Positions 8,472-16,965 of a DNA stretch of 49,654 nt are shown piece by piece. The stretch spans positions 1 through 49,654 of the forward strand of contig JAGADZ010000053.1 in the NCBI GenBank assembly GCA_017613375.1. Reading direction: 5' to 3'. Origin of the DNA: Bacteroidales bacterium. Lineage in GTDB: Bacteria; Bacteroidota; Bacteroidia; Bacteroidales; P3. Position numbers and translations under genes: made by a program. How positions within the stretch are numbered: position 1 is the stretch's first letter; each line of letters starts with the position of its first letter. The notes beneath the pieces were generated by a model. That model was not told where the DNA came from. It searched no databases and worked only from the letters and a program-made list of their open reading frames with translations.

Positions 8472-9464
8472 ATGAAAAAAACAATTCTTTTTATAGCACT
8501 GACAATCGTGTTTTCGCTATTGCCGGCGGAGAATATCATGGCTCAGAACAGGGACGCGATGAGTAGGTACGAGACCGATATTCAGGCTCTTCTGGCTAAG
8601 GTCGCCGGTGCACCGACAGACAACGAACGCTACAATGCCAATGAGATGATGGTGCAGCTCTTTGAGGAAGCCCTTGGCATTGAGGGATCGATAGGGTGGA
8701 AGTGGAATTTCGGAACACAGGTGTCGGTACTTACATCCAGTGACAAACGTTTCAGAATCATCACATGGCCTGTGGTGAGAGACAACGGTGAATACGAGTG
8801 TTTCGGCTTCGTACAGTCATACAATGAGAAGACAGGGGAATACGATGTGTATGTCCTAAACGACATGTCCGATGAGATAATCTCACGAGAAGAGGTTGTG
8901 TTGGGTCCGGAAAATTGGTTGGGTAGTGTCTATCAGGAACTCATAGAGACAAAGCACGAGGGGAAAATGTACTACACCCTCATAGGTTGGACGGGGTGCA
9001 ACAATCTGACACAGCGTAAGGTCATTGAACCTATCTGTTTCCGTCAGAACAGCTCCAAGCCGCAGTTCGGTCAGGCTCTTTTCCGCAGAGAGAAGAATCT
9101 GCGACGCGTAGTCCTTGAGTATTCCCGTAACGCTATGGTGAATGTCGTCTTTGACGAACAGGTTATACGTACCGTTACAAATAAGAGGATTAAAAAGAAA
9201 GGTAAGACATACAATATTCAGGAGGTTCATGAGGAGAAGGTAAAGATGATTCTGTTCGATGAGATAGCCGCAATGCTCCCTGGCATGGAAGGTCTATATC
9301 AGTATTATGCTCCCACTGGTACCGAACTGGCATATGTTTTCGTTAATGGACGCTGGGAATTGCGTGACAATGCACAAGGACGTCTCAATGATCCAAGGCT
9401 CAACAAAGATTTCGAGCCACTGCCGAAGACCAATCCTGCCTACGACATGCCTCTGAACAAATAG
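8472..9464 (+). CDS. Secreted protein of unknown function
   Basis: 330 residues with a classical signal peptide (MKKTILFIALTIVFSLLP, cleavage likely after the AxA-like site ENIMAQ). The mature part starts with a helical segment, then a beta-rich domain (WPVVRDNGEYECFGFVQSY) and YYTLIGWTGCNNLTQRKVIEP. I recall similar secreted proteins of about 300 residues in Bacteroidales, with no assigned function. It leads a rightward gene run that continues with the metallophosphoesterase 38 bp downstream. Confidence 0.7.
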   Translation: MKKTILFIALTIVFSLLPAENIMAQNRDAMSRYETDIQALLAKVAGAPTDNERYNANEMMVQLFEEALGIEGSIGWKWNFGTQVSVLTSSDKRFRIITWPVVRDNGEYECFGFVQSYNEKTGEYDVYVLNDMSDEIISREEVVLGPENWLGSVYQELIETKHEGKMYYTLIGWTGCNNLTQRKVIEPICFRQNSSKPQFGQALFRREKNLRRVVLEYSRNAMVNVVFDEQVIRTVTNKRIKKKGKTYNIQEVHEEKVKMILFDEIAAMLPGMEGLYQYYAPTGTELAYVFVNGRWELRDNAQGRLNDPRLNKDFEPLPKTNPAYDMPLNK

Positions 9465-9502
9465 ATGTCGTGCTTTGCTGAATAATTAAGACTCAACCAG
9501 AT

Positions 9503-10582
9503 ATGCGGACTGGAGGCTTTGTTGTTGTTTTGGTATTCGTACTGATGTTGGTAGGTTATGTGTGCTGGCATCTGTGGCGGATTGCACCAGGCGTAACGAA
9601 ATGGGTTGTCGTCAGTCTGTTCTTCCTCTGGATGGTCTGTTTCTTCGTCAATTTTGCTATTATGAACCGTGCCCCTGTGGGGGTAGCCACGGTGTTATAC
9701 GAGGTGGGCAACACTTGGCTGATTGCTTTCCTTTATCTGTTGCTGCTTTTTGTATTGAGCGATGTCGCTGTTGTATGCCATCTGCTTCCAAAGACATTGT
9801 TTAAGGACAGTGTTATAGGCTTTGTTTCCATTGTAGGAATTGTTGCAGTGGTGATGACTGTGGGAGGATTCCACTATCACAAAAAATACCGAGAGGAGAT
9901 AAAAATTGTCTCAGACAAACCTCTTGAGAAACACCTTACTGTTGTATTGGCCAGCGACCTGCACCTGGGTTACCATAATCGCAAGACAGAACTGGCTAGG
10001 TGGGTGGGTTTAATAAATGCAGAACATCCAGACTTGGTGCTTCTTGGCGGAGATGTCGTTGATATGGGTCTGCGGTCTGTCATGGAAGGCGATTACGCCG
10101 AGGAGATACGCCGAATAAAGGCACCCGTTTGGACAGTTTTGGGCAATCATGAATACTATAGTCATGTGGATGAGGTCGAACGGTTCTTTGCCGATGCCGG
10201 TATCATGTTGCTGAAAGACTCTGTGTCTCATTTCAAAGGGGTTGATGTCATTGGCCGTAACGACAGGACAAATCTTAAAAGAAAACGTTTGGAAGAATTG
10301 GTTGCTGGACTTGAGGGCTTCACTATACTTCTCGACCATCAGCCTTACCACCTTGAAGAAGCTGAGGCGGCAGGAATAGATTTCCAGTTCAGTGGGCACA
10401 CTCACCGTGGGCAGGTTTGGCCTCTCTCATGGATTACCGATATCATGTATGAAAAATCGTGGGGACAATACCGGCGAGGCTCGACGCTCTACTACATAAG
10501 TTCGGGCTTGGGAATATGGGGACCCAAAATTCGCATTGGCACTCGCTCGGAATATATAGTGTTGCATATCGAAAACAAATAA
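9503..10582 (+). CDS. Membrane-anchored metallophosphoesterase
   Basis: A 359-residue protein with about four N-terminal transmembrane helices (residues 1-125) and a calcineurin-like phosphoesterase domain. The metal-binding motifs appear in order: LASDLHLGYHN (D-x-H), LLGGDVVDMG (GD), VLGNHEYY (GNHE) and FSGHTHRGQVWP (GHTH). It resembles the YaeI/YkuE branch, which includes UDP-diacylglucosamine and phospholipid-linked phosphodiesterases, but the substrate here is unknown. The catalytic domain orientation depends on the helix count. Followed by the flavodoxin gene 17 bp downstream. Confidence 0.88.
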   Translation: MRTGGFVVVLVFVLMLVGYVCWHLWRIAPGVTKWVVVSLFFLWMVCFFVNFAIMNRAPVGVATVLYEVGNTWLIAFLYLLLLFVLSDVAVVCHLLPKTLFKDSVIGFVSIVGIVAVVMTVGGFHYHKKYREEIKIVSDKPLEKHLTVVLASDLHLGYHNRKTELARWVGLINAEHPDLVLLGGDVVDMGLRSVMEGDYAEEIRRIKAPVWTVLGNHEYYSHVDEVERFFADAGIMLLKDSVSHFKGVDVIGRNDRTNLKRKRLEELVAGLEGFTILLDHQPYHLEEAEAAGIDFQFSGHTHRGQVWPLSWITDIMYEKSWGQYRRGSTLYYISSGLGIWGPKIRIGTRSEYIVLHIENK

Positions 10583-10599
10583 ACGAACAATTAATCAAT

Positions 10600-11136
10600 A
10601 TGAAACGCATAGCATCAATTTTCACCGCTTTCTGTCTTATGCTTGTGGCTTGTGCCCAGACACAGAAAAATTCAAACAGTCAAATGAATAATAAAACAGA
10701 TAATATGAAAAAAACATTGGTAGTCTATTTTTCAGCCACAGGGACCACAAAGGCTGCTGCTGAACGTCTCGCAGCGGAAGTAAACGCCGACCTCTACGAG
10801 ATAACACCCGAAGTCCCTTACACGGATGCTGACCTCGATTGGCGTGACAAAAACTCGCGTTCCACCATCGAGATGAAAGACAAATCGTCACGTCCTGCCA
10901 TAAAGGGACACTGTGACAATATTGTTGATTACGATACTGTTTGGATAGGGTTTCCTGTATGGTGGTACACTGCACCCACTATTGTCAACACTTTCATCGA
11001 AGCACACGACCTAAGTGGCAAGGTTATTAATGTATTTGCCACCAGCGGTGGTAGCGATGTGAAAGACTCGTATAACGACCTTAAAAATGCATACCCTCAG
11101 TATATCTGGGGTGAAAGTCGCCTGATGAACAAATAG
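10600..11136 (+). CDS. Flavodoxin-family lipoprotein
   Basis: 178 residues from the ATG at 10600. The N-terminus is a lipoprotein signal (FCLMLVAC, C18), then a Ser/Asn/Gln-rich linker, then a flavodoxin domain starting KTLVVYFSATGTTKAAAE, whose TGTTK loop binds the FMN phosphate. WIGFPVWWYTAPTIV and FATSGGS are also typical of the FMN-binding flavodoxin_4 group. A longer frame starts at 10459 but overlaps the upstream gene and lacks the signal. An in-frame ATG at 10705 would give a cytosolic form of 143 residues. Location outside the inner membrane is inferred from the lipobox. Confidence 0.85.
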   Translation: MKRIASIFTAFCLMLVACAQTQKNSNSQMNNKTDNMKKTLVVYFSATGTTKAAAERLAAEVNADLYEITPEVPYTDADLDWRDKNSRSTIEMKDKSSRPAIKGHCDNIVDYDTVWIGFPVWWYTAPTIVNTFIEAHDLSGKVINVFATSGGSDVKDSYNDLKNAYPQYIWGESRLMNK

Positions 11137-11160
11137 TTGAATCTTTGGTCAAATATAATC

Positions 11161-11868
11161 ATGAAAAAAATTATCTTTACTATTATTGCCGCCACCCTCG
11201 TATTGTGCGGTTGCAGCAAGTCGAAACAATTCAAGGTTGCACTTTCTCTCGACAACGCCGAAAACAAAAGTGTCTATCTCTGCAAGACGGTAGATGGAGA
11301 AATGCTTTGTATCGATTCAGCAGTGATAGAAAACAAACAGGCTGTTTTTTATGCAGATGTCGATGACCCTCAGATGCTCTACACCATAAAGTACAACTTG
11401 AATGACAATTGCGGTGTTTTTACCTTTTTCTCCGAGAACAACGACATGACGATTTCGGGTGACTTCAACAGTATGCAACTCTGGAAAATTTCAGGATGCC
11501 GCACAATGGAGGAACTCGTCGCTCACCATGAGAAATGTATGGAACTATACGAAAACAAAATGTTGGATCTCTATGCCAATATGGAGAATGCCTATATGGC
11601 CAACGATACCGTGCAAGCTGCCGAGATTGACACCGTATTGAAATCTCTCATGAAAGACTATTACAACTATCAGGCTGAATTTATTAGAAGCCATTCCGAC
11701 AGCTATCTTGCACACTATTTGCTTGACAGTTTCAAGCAGGATTTTGATATCGAAGTAGTGAAAGAGCTTGCGGCTGGTTTAACCAATGAATCGGTATTCA
11801 GAAACAATGTGAAAAAGTATATCGAGGAATATCAACCAGGAAGAGCACCTTCCTGCTGTGGGATGTAA
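11161..11868 (+). CDS. DUF4369-like lipoprotein
   Basis: 235 residues from ATG 11161, with a lipobox (LVLCGC, C18). The N-terminal part (residues 25-110) is beta-rich with SLDNAENKSVYLCKTVDGE and MTISGDF, like the DUF4369 domain that precedes thioredoxin domains in Bacteroidota lipoproteins. The remainder is helical (EELVAHHEKCMELYENKM) and no thioredoxin CxxC domain follows. It ends in a Cys pair (PSCCGM). A TTG 24 bp upstream is less likely as a start. It is the last gene of the run, followed by a strong terminator. Confidence 0.72.
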   Translation: MKKIIFTIIAATLVLCGCSKSKQFKVALSLDNAENKSVYLCKTVDGEMLCIDSAVIENKQAVFYADVDDPQMLYTIKYNLNDNCGVFTFFSENNDMTISGDFNSMQLWKISGCRTMEELVAHHEKCMELYENKMLDLYANMENAYMANDTVQAAEIDTVLKSLMKDYYNYQAEFIRSHSDSYLAHYLLDSFKQDFDIEVVKELAAGLTNESVFRNNVKKYIEEYQPGRAPSCCGM

Positions 11869-11902
11869 TTAGTTTGCTCGTATTTAGATACAGCCTTTTT
11901 GT

Positions 11903-11949
11903 GATTCGCCAGGTTTTTAAAATTCATAATCCTGGCGAATCCTTTTTTT
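11903..11949 (+). terminator. Rho-independent terminator before dxs
   Basis: Perfect 11-bp arms GATTCGCCAGG (11903-11913) and CCTGGCGAATC (11931-11941), a 17-nt loop, then seven T. Confidence 0.9.
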
Positions 11950-11963
11950 CAAAAAACTTTTAT

Positions 11964-11971
11964 TATCTTTG
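11964..11971 (+). promoter_or_regulatory. -7 box of dxs
   Basis: TATCTTTG matches TAnnTTTG. It ends 27 nt before the TTG start at 11998, the same spacing as for ruvC and dnaX. The -33 region overlaps the T tract of the preceding terminator and has no clear TTG. Confidence 0.6.
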
Positions 11972-11997
11972 CAAAATAATAAATAATATATATTGTT

Positions 11998-13905
11998 TTG
12001 CAAGGTGTTATTTTAGAAAATATTAGCAACCCGGAAGAGCTGAAGAAACTGCCCAAAAGCGATTTGGGAGAATTGGCGATGGAATTGCGTCACTATATTG
12101 TAGACACCTTGTCCACCCATCCAGGACATCTTGCATCGTCGTTGGGCACCGTGGAGTTGGCCATTGCACTGCATTATGTGTTCAACACTCCCGATGATAA
12201 GATAATCTGGGATGTAGGGCATCAGGCCTATGCTCACAAGATTCTGACAGGGAGACGTGACGAGTTTCCGACAATCCGCACATATGGCGGTTTGAGTGGC
12301 TTCCCAAAGATGGACGAGAGCCCTTACGACGCTTTCGGAACAGGTCATTCGTCGACATCGATTTCCGCTGCTTTGGGTATGGCTATGGCCTCAAAAATGC
12401 AGGGGAATACGTCGAGGCAGCATATCGCTGTTATTGGCGATGGCTCGATGACGGGAGGCGAGGCTTTCGAGGCCTTGAACAACGCGGCGGTGTCGAAGGC
12501 TAATATTCTCGTTATCCTCAATGACAATGGGATTTCAATTGACAAGGCGGTGGGTGGCTTGAGCCGCTATCTGGTGAAGATTACCGCCTCTCCACGATAT
12601 AACAGACTGAAGGAGCGAATGTGGCGAAAGACCGGTGGCGACGAACGCGACTCTAAGAGCAAGAATTTCTTTTCGAGGACTCTTTTCTCTCTGAAGTCTG
12701 CCTTGCTCCAGAGCTCTAATCTGTTTGAATCGTTGGGCTTTCGCTATTTTGGTCCTGTGGACGGCCACAATGTCGGTTATCTGGTGGATGTGCTTTCTCA
12801 GCTGAAGGAACTGAAAGGTCCTCGTCTACTGCATATAGTGACGAAGAAGGGTAAAGGTATGAAGATAGCGGAGAAAAACCCTGTGACATACCATGCCCCT
12901 GGGCTTTTCGATGTGGAGACGGGACGTCAGATTTCGAACAAAAGAGAGGACCAGCCGCTTAAGTACCAAGAGGTTTTCGGACATACGATAATAGAACTGG
13001 CTGAAATGAACGACCGTATCGTGGGCATTACTCCGGCAATGCCTACAGGCTGCTCTCTCAATTTGATGATGGAACAGATGCCTGACCGGGCTTTTGACGT
13101 TGGTATTGCGGAACAGCATGCTGTCACTTTTGCTGCGGGTCTTGCGGCACAGGGTATGGTCCCGTTTTGCAATATCTATTCGTCTTTCATGCAGCGAGCT
13201 TACGACCAGGTGATTCATGATGTGGCTCTGCAGAAGCTTCATGTGGTATTTTGTCTGGACAGGGCTGGCCTTGTGGGTGATGACGGTCCTACTCACCATG
13301 GAGCTTTCGATATGGCATTTTTCAGAGCTGTACCAAATCTGACAATCTGTGCCCCTATGGATGAGCATGAGTTGCGTGACATGATGTATACTGCCCAGAT
13401 GGACGATATGGGTGCTGTCGTTATTAGATATCCGAGGGGTCTTTCGGTTCATTCCGATTGGAAGAACAAGATGCAACGCATTGAACCAGGTAAAGGACGC
13501 TGTCTTCGCAAAGGAGCCAATGTGGCACTTCTCTCCATAGGACATGTCGGTAACGATGCGGTGGCTGCTGCGGAGAGACTCGAAAAAGAGGGAATCAATG
13601 TGGGGGTATATGACATGCGTTTCGTCAAACCGTTGGACAAGGCTCTCCTCGACGAGGTCGCAAAAACATACGGCTATGTGATTACGATTGAAGACGGATG
13701 TCTTGAAGGTGGTTTCGGCAGTGCCGTTGTTGAGTATTACAATGAGAGCAGGGCCGCCGATAAGGAGTTCGCTGTGCCGGAAGTAATCAGGCTCGGTATT
13801 CCAGATCATTTTGTCAGTCACGGTCCCGTTCAGCAACTCCACAAGGATTGTGGTTTCGATGTGGAGTCAATTGTTCAGAAAGTCAAAGCGATTTACAATG
13901 AATAG
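11998..13905 (+). CDS. dxs: 1-deoxy-D-xylulose-5-phosphate synthase
   Basis: DXS joins pyruvate and glyceraldehyde-3-phosphate with thiamine diphosphate to give DXP, the first step of the MEP isoprenoid pathway. The 635-residue protein shows WDVGHQAYAHKILTG, the ThDP motif GDGSMTGGEAFEALNNA...LNDN, and in the pyrimidine domain AEQHAVTFAAGLA and CLDRAGLVGDDGPTHHG. The start must be TTG at 11998: no in-frame ATG or GTG lies before the conserved region, and the promoter box is 27 nt upstream. The 3' end overlaps the LRR gene by 8 bp. Confidence 0.95.
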   Translation: MQGVILENISNPEELKKLPKSDLGELAMELRHYIVDTLSTHPGHLASSLGTVELAIALHYVFNTPDDKIIWDVGHQAYAHKILTGRRDEFPTIRTYGGLSGFPKMDESPYDAFGTGHSSTSISAALGMAMASKMQGNTSRQHIAVIGDGSMTGGEAFEALNNAAVSKANILVILNDNGISIDKAVGGLSRYLVKITASPRYNRLKERMWRKTGGDERDSKSKNFFSRTLFSLKSALLQSSNLFESLGFRYFGPVDGHNVGYLVDVLSQLKELKGPRLLHIVTKKGKGMKIAEKNPVTYHAPGLFDVETGRQISNKREDQPLKYQEVFGHTIIELAEMNDRIVGITPAMPTGCSLNLMMEQMPDRAFDVGIAEQHAVTFAAGLAAQGMVPFCNIYSSFMQRAYDQVIHDVALQKLHVVFCLDRAGLVGDDGPTHHGAFDMAFFRAVPNLTICAPMDEHELRDMMYTAQMDDMGAVVIRYPRGLSVHSDWKNKMQRIEPGKGRCLRKGANVALLSIGHVGNDAVAAAERLEKEGINVGVYDMRFVKPLDKALLDEVAKTYGYVITIEDGCLEGGFGSAVVEYYNESRAADKEFAVPEVIRLGIPDHFVSHGPVQQLHKDCGFDVESIVQKVKAIYNE

Positions 13906-15241
13906 AGCTGCATCGGCCATATTGCTCCTTTTGCTTGTCGCAGTTTCACCTTCATGGGCTTTCGACTTTAGGAAGAATATCGGGGGAACGGATTTGTATT
14001 TTCTTGTCAACGACGTGAACAAAAGTACGGTGACTGTTGTCTGTCCCGGAGAGAAGGACGCTCCCTACGACGGAGTCCAGCGACAACCCCAGGGTCGACT
14101 GGTCATTCCTTCGGAAGTCCAATATGATGGACAACGCTACTTTGTCACTGCAATTGGAGACCATGCATTTGCAGGATGCACACAGCTTACCTATATAAGC
14201 ATTCCCCGAAGTGTGACCTCGATTGGCCGTTTCGCTTTCTCGGGATGCGAATCTTTGCATAGTGTGGAATTGGCCTGCGACAGTCTTGGGGCGGTGGACG
14301 TTGCATTTCGCAATGCTATGGACGGTTCTTTGACCCCGATAGATACCATAATTATTTCTCCGTCAGTCCGTGTGCTGCCGGCTTTTCTTTTCTGCGATAT
14401 GGAACACCTGAAGGTCTTCAACTTCAATGCGGAATCACCGGAGTCTATGAAATACATCTTCTTTGGGTTGAAGAGTGAGACGGTGATAAAACTGGGAGAT
14501 AACGTCACTGAGATACCGGCATACATGTGCTATAATTTTGAGGGATTAAAAGCCATGGAAGGTGGCGATAATGTGAAGACAATCGGTGAAAATGCCTTTG
14601 TCCATTGCATTAATCTCCAAAAGATAAGGATCTCTCCAGCGGTAGAATGTTTAGGGAACTCTTGTTTCGCCTACAACAAACCGCAGTCGATAGTTTTCGA
14701 GTCGGTCAATATGCCCCACATAGGTGATAACCCTTTCATAGGAGTTGACAAGGGCACGGCCGTCTATATACCGTGTCAGCTCCGTACGGCCTATGTTCAT
14801 TCCCAGATAGGACGCTACTTTCCCAAGCCGTTGCTCTCGGATGAATGTCCCGAGGCTTATAACAGGGCAAACGAATTGGAAATAATCTATTTTTCAGACA
14901 CAGTATACATTCATGACACCGTTGTTGTCCATGACACAATATGGATGACGGGTATTTATGGGAGTGCTATTCGCGACAGTGTCGATGCAAGGACACATAT
15001 AGCCCAGAATGTCTGGATTGAGAAAAACTCCGTTCATATCACAGTGACTGATTTCTTTGCAGGCGAGACTTATTCCATCTACGATGTCGATGGTCAAATC
15101 GTCGTCAGCGGACGCTTGCCAGAGAAGCCTGCCAAAAAACCTTTCGTCATCAAACTTCCAAAGAAAGCTCGTTTCTATCTTACAATAGGCTCTTTCAATC
15201 CCTTCCTGCTAGATATGCCCAACAAGCAGGTTCATATCTAA
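13898..15241 (+). CDS. BspA-type leucine-rich-repeat secreted protein
   Basis: 447 residues from ATG 13898, which lies inside the end of dxs. It starts with a signal peptide (AILLLLLVAVSPSWA). Residues about 75-300 are LRR_5/BspA-like repeats with the pattern AIGDHAFAGCTQLTYISIPR, SIGRFAFSGCESL and TIGENAFVHCINLQKI. The C-terminus has a short beta region (YSIYDVDGQIVVSGRLP) that resembles a type IX secretion sorting domain but is not a textbook match. BspA proteins are usually surface adhesins. Its 8-bp overlap with dxs suggests translational coupling, odd for such unrelated products. Confidence 0.82.
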   Translation: MNRAASAILLLLLVAVSPSWAFDFRKNIGGTDLYFLVNDVNKSTVTVVCPGEKDAPYDGVQRQPQGRLVIPSEVQYDGQRYFVTAIGDHAFAGCTQLTYISIPRSVTSIGRFAFSGCESLHSVELACDSLGAVDVAFRNAMDGSLTPIDTIIISPSVRVLPAFLFCDMEHLKVFNFNAESPESMKYIFFGLKSETVIKLGDNVTEIPAYMCYNFEGLKAMEGGDNVKTIGENAFVHCINLQKIRISPAVECLGNSCFAYNKPQSIVFESVNMPHIGDNPFIGVDKGTAVYIPCQLRTAYVHSQIGRYFPKPLLSDECPEAYNRANELEIIYFSDTVYIHDTVVVHDTIWMTGIYGSAIRDSVDARTHIAQNVWIEKNSVHITVTDFFAGETYSIYDVDGQIVVSGRLPEKPAKKPFVIKLPKKARFYLTIGSFNPFLLDMPNKQVHI

Positions 15242-15242
15242 T

Positions 15243-15277
15243 TTGCTATTCATGGCATGGGAATGTATGAATGGCAA
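15243..15277. terminator. Hairpin between convergent genes
   Basis: Arms TTGCTATTCAT (15243-15253) and ATGAATGGCAA (15267-15277) form an 11-bp stem with one G-T pair. It fills the 43-bp gap between two convergent genes and may stop transcription from both sides. There is no T run, so termination is inferred. Confidence 0.5.
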
Positions 15278-15284
15278 TGCTATA

Positions 15285-16043
15285 CTACCATCTAAAACCA
15301 ACTATAACGTTAAATCCTAGATTTAAACCGCAGTCCATGAATGCAGTCAGTTTTGATTCTTTGGAAGAATTCCATCCAGAACTGAAACTTTCAAAGAATT
15401 TCCCACTAGTAAACAACGGTATCAGTGCATCAAGAGAGCCTTTCACGAAGAAAGCGTCACCGAAATAATATGTTATACCCGCAGATACGTCAATACCGAA
15501 ATCCCAGGTAAAAAATGACATGTCCTCGTAACCGCAAGCAGGTGCGTTTTCTGCAGTCGACAGTGATTCGGCTTTGCCCCCAAACAATAAGCGTTCATAG
15601 ATGCCGACTCCAAGGTCTGCTTGTGTCTCGTCCATAATTTCGTATGCGAGATAAACGTTTTCTGTTATCGCAATACTGTGAGCAGTGAACCTGTAGTCGT
15701 AGGTTGTTCCAACTGCATCTTTCAATATGGCATTCGTTATGAGTTTGTTGTAAAAGGCTCTGCCGTCAAAACCGAACGAAAGGTTCTGATTGATATCCTG
15801 TTCCATGCCTGAGTAAAATCCTATGGAAGGGGTTATCATCGCGGTTGTCGCATTTCCGTCAAGCGTGTATCCTGTTGGAACCTGCAGCGAAAAGGGCTTG
15901 AAATTGTGATTCAGACCTGCGGTAATGCCTAAACGGCTGTCACCATTCCAGAACATAAAGAACTGTGCCTCCGTTTTCTGCATTGAAGATATCGCAAATA
16001 TAAATGCTGTAGCAAAAAACAATTTGATATTAGAATGTTTCAT
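15285..16043 (-). CDS. Outer-membrane beta-barrel protein
   Basis: 252 residues with a signal peptide (LFFATAFIFAISSMQKTEA). The mature protein is made of alternating-residue strands with many aromatic residues and ends in GFNVIVGFRW, whose terminal aromatic residue is the usual signal for barrel insertion by BAM. Segments such as PSIGFYSGMEQDINQNLSFG resemble porin-family OMP_b-brl proteins. Ligand and role unknown. Monocistronic and leftward, converging with the LRR gene. Confidence 0.78.
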   Translation of the reverse strand: MKHSNIKLFFATAFIFAISSMQKTEAQFFMFWNGDSRLGITAGLNHNFKPFSLQVPTGYTLDGNATTAMITPSIGFYSGMEQDINQNLSFGFDGRAFYNKLITNAILKDAVGTTYDYRFTAHSIAITENVYLAYEIMDETQADLGVGIYERLLFGGKAESLSTAENAPACGYEDMSFFTWDFGIDVSAGITYYFGDAFFVKGSLDALIPLFTSGKFFESFSSGWNSSKESKLTAFMDCGLNLGFNVIVGFRW

Positions 16044-16350
16044 CGTGTTTTTACCTGTTTTATACTATTGGTTCATCAGTTTCTTGATTGTGAATAAGAA
16101 AGATGTTTTATTGCAAAAACGCTATTTGTCGATAATTATTGTATATATTAAACACATTTTTTTTTGTTGACTATTTGGAACCTTTTTTTCTATTTTATTC
16201 CTGTCCAATTGTATGGACTTTGGGTGCCATGTTTTTTCGTAATCCTATACTCGAAAAAAAGTTTAAACCTCTTTTCTATAAAAAATGTCTGAATTGGTTC
16301 AATTTACATGTCTTTTGTTGACAAAAAAACAAAAAATCATTCCGGACTTT

Positions 16351-16380
16351 TTGTCGTTTCAATTATTTGTTGTATCTTTG
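16351..16380 (+). promoter_or_regulatory. Bacteroidota-type promoter for the propionate gene cluster
   Basis: -33 TTG (16351-16353, in TTTTTG) and -7 box TATCTTTG (16373-16380), 19-bp spacer. The transcript would have a leader of about 100 nt before the ATG at 16486. It is the only clear promoter for the mce-mmd genes. Confidence 0.75.
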
Positions 16381-16392
16381 TATTGCATACTG

Positions 16393-16431
16393 TTTTTGCA
16401 TAAAACTGTTTTATAGTTTTTTATGCAAAAA
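16393..16431 (+). promoter_or_regulatory. Leader hairpin in the mce 5' UTR
   Basis: TTTTTGCATAAAAC (16393-16406) pairs with the downstream GTTTTTTATGCAAAAA (16416-16431), giving a 14-bp stem with a two-base bulge and a 9-nt loop. It begins only a few bases after the inferred transcription start, so it may stabilise the mRNA or affect early elongation. Confidence 0.5.
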
Positions 16432-16485
16432 ATAGTTTGTTTTTGTATTTGAAAAATTAATATTAATTATAAAAACATAAAATTT

Positions 16486-16893
16486 ATGACACCTTCGCAC
16501 ATAGAGCACATTGGCATCGCAGTTACAAATCTGGACGAAGCCATCCGTTACTGGGAAGATGTAATGGGTCTCAAATGTTATGCCATTGAGGAAGTTACAG
16601 ACCAGAAAGTTAAAACAGCATTTTTCAAAATAGGTGATGTGAAGATAGAACTCCTTGAGCCTACATGCCCAGAGAGCACAATTGCCTCTTTCATAGAGAA
16701 AAATGGTGGTAAGGGCGGAATGCACCATATCGCTTTTGCTGTAGAAAACACTGACACAGCACTGAATGAATGTAAAGAGAAAGGCGTCCGCCTAATTGAC
16801 CAGCAGTCTCGCGGCGGTGCAGAAGGCCTTCATATCGGCTTCCTGCATCCTAAGAGTACCCTCGGCGTCCTTACAGAACTATGCTGTAAGTAG
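16486..16893 (+). CDS. mce: Methylmalonyl-CoA epimerase
   Basis: Interconverts (R)- and (S)-methylmalonyl-CoA, between the B12-dependent mutase and the decarboxylase. The 135-residue protein is a vicinal-oxygen-chelate fold with two beta-alpha-beta modules: HIEHIGIAVTNLDEAIRYW with the first metal ligand histidine, IELLEPTCPES, GGKGGMHHIAFAVEN with the second, and GVLTELC at the end with the metal-binding glutamate. It opens the decarboxylase cluster, 72 bp before mmdA. Length is typical. No mutase gene is in this window. Confidence 0.95.
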   Translation: MTPSHIEHIGIAVTNLDEAIRYWEDVMGLKCYAIEEVTDQKVKTAFFKIGDVKIELLEPTCPESTIASFIEKNGGKGGMHHIAFAVENTDTALNECKEKGVRLIDQQSRGGAEGLHIGFLHPKSTLGVLTELCCK

Positions 16894-16965
16894 TTACCTT
16901 TATGTTATGCTCCCAATAACTATTCAAGGGAGTTGCTATTGATTAAAAACAAAAAAATAATTTAT

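Larger units (their letters stand above)
16044..16485. other. AT-rich intergenic region before the epimerase gene
   Basis: A 442-bp gap, very AT-rich. It contains the mce promoter (16351-16380) and a leader hairpin (16393-16431). No cobalamin riboswitch features, tRNA or convincing small gene is visible. The left half should contain the promoter of the leftward barrel gene, but I found no exact TAnnTTTG box for it. Confidence 0.6.

Noticed and set aside
10459-10599. 47-residue N-terminal extension of the flavodoxin
   Set aside because: It lies wholly inside the metallophosphoesterase gene and hides a clear lipoprotein signal that starts at 10600.
12826-13842. Leftward 338-codon frame inside dxs
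   Set aside because: Composition is that of an antisense shadow (Cys, His and Ser rich, no motif), while dxs is certain.
13811-13897. Upstream extension of the LRR protein into dxs
   Set aside because: The ATG at 13898 is followed at once by a signal peptide; the extension has no such feature.
16044-16485. Cobalamin riboswitch before the epimerase gene
   Set aside because: No B12-box-like or conserved core sequence could be seen; only a simple AT-rich hairpin.
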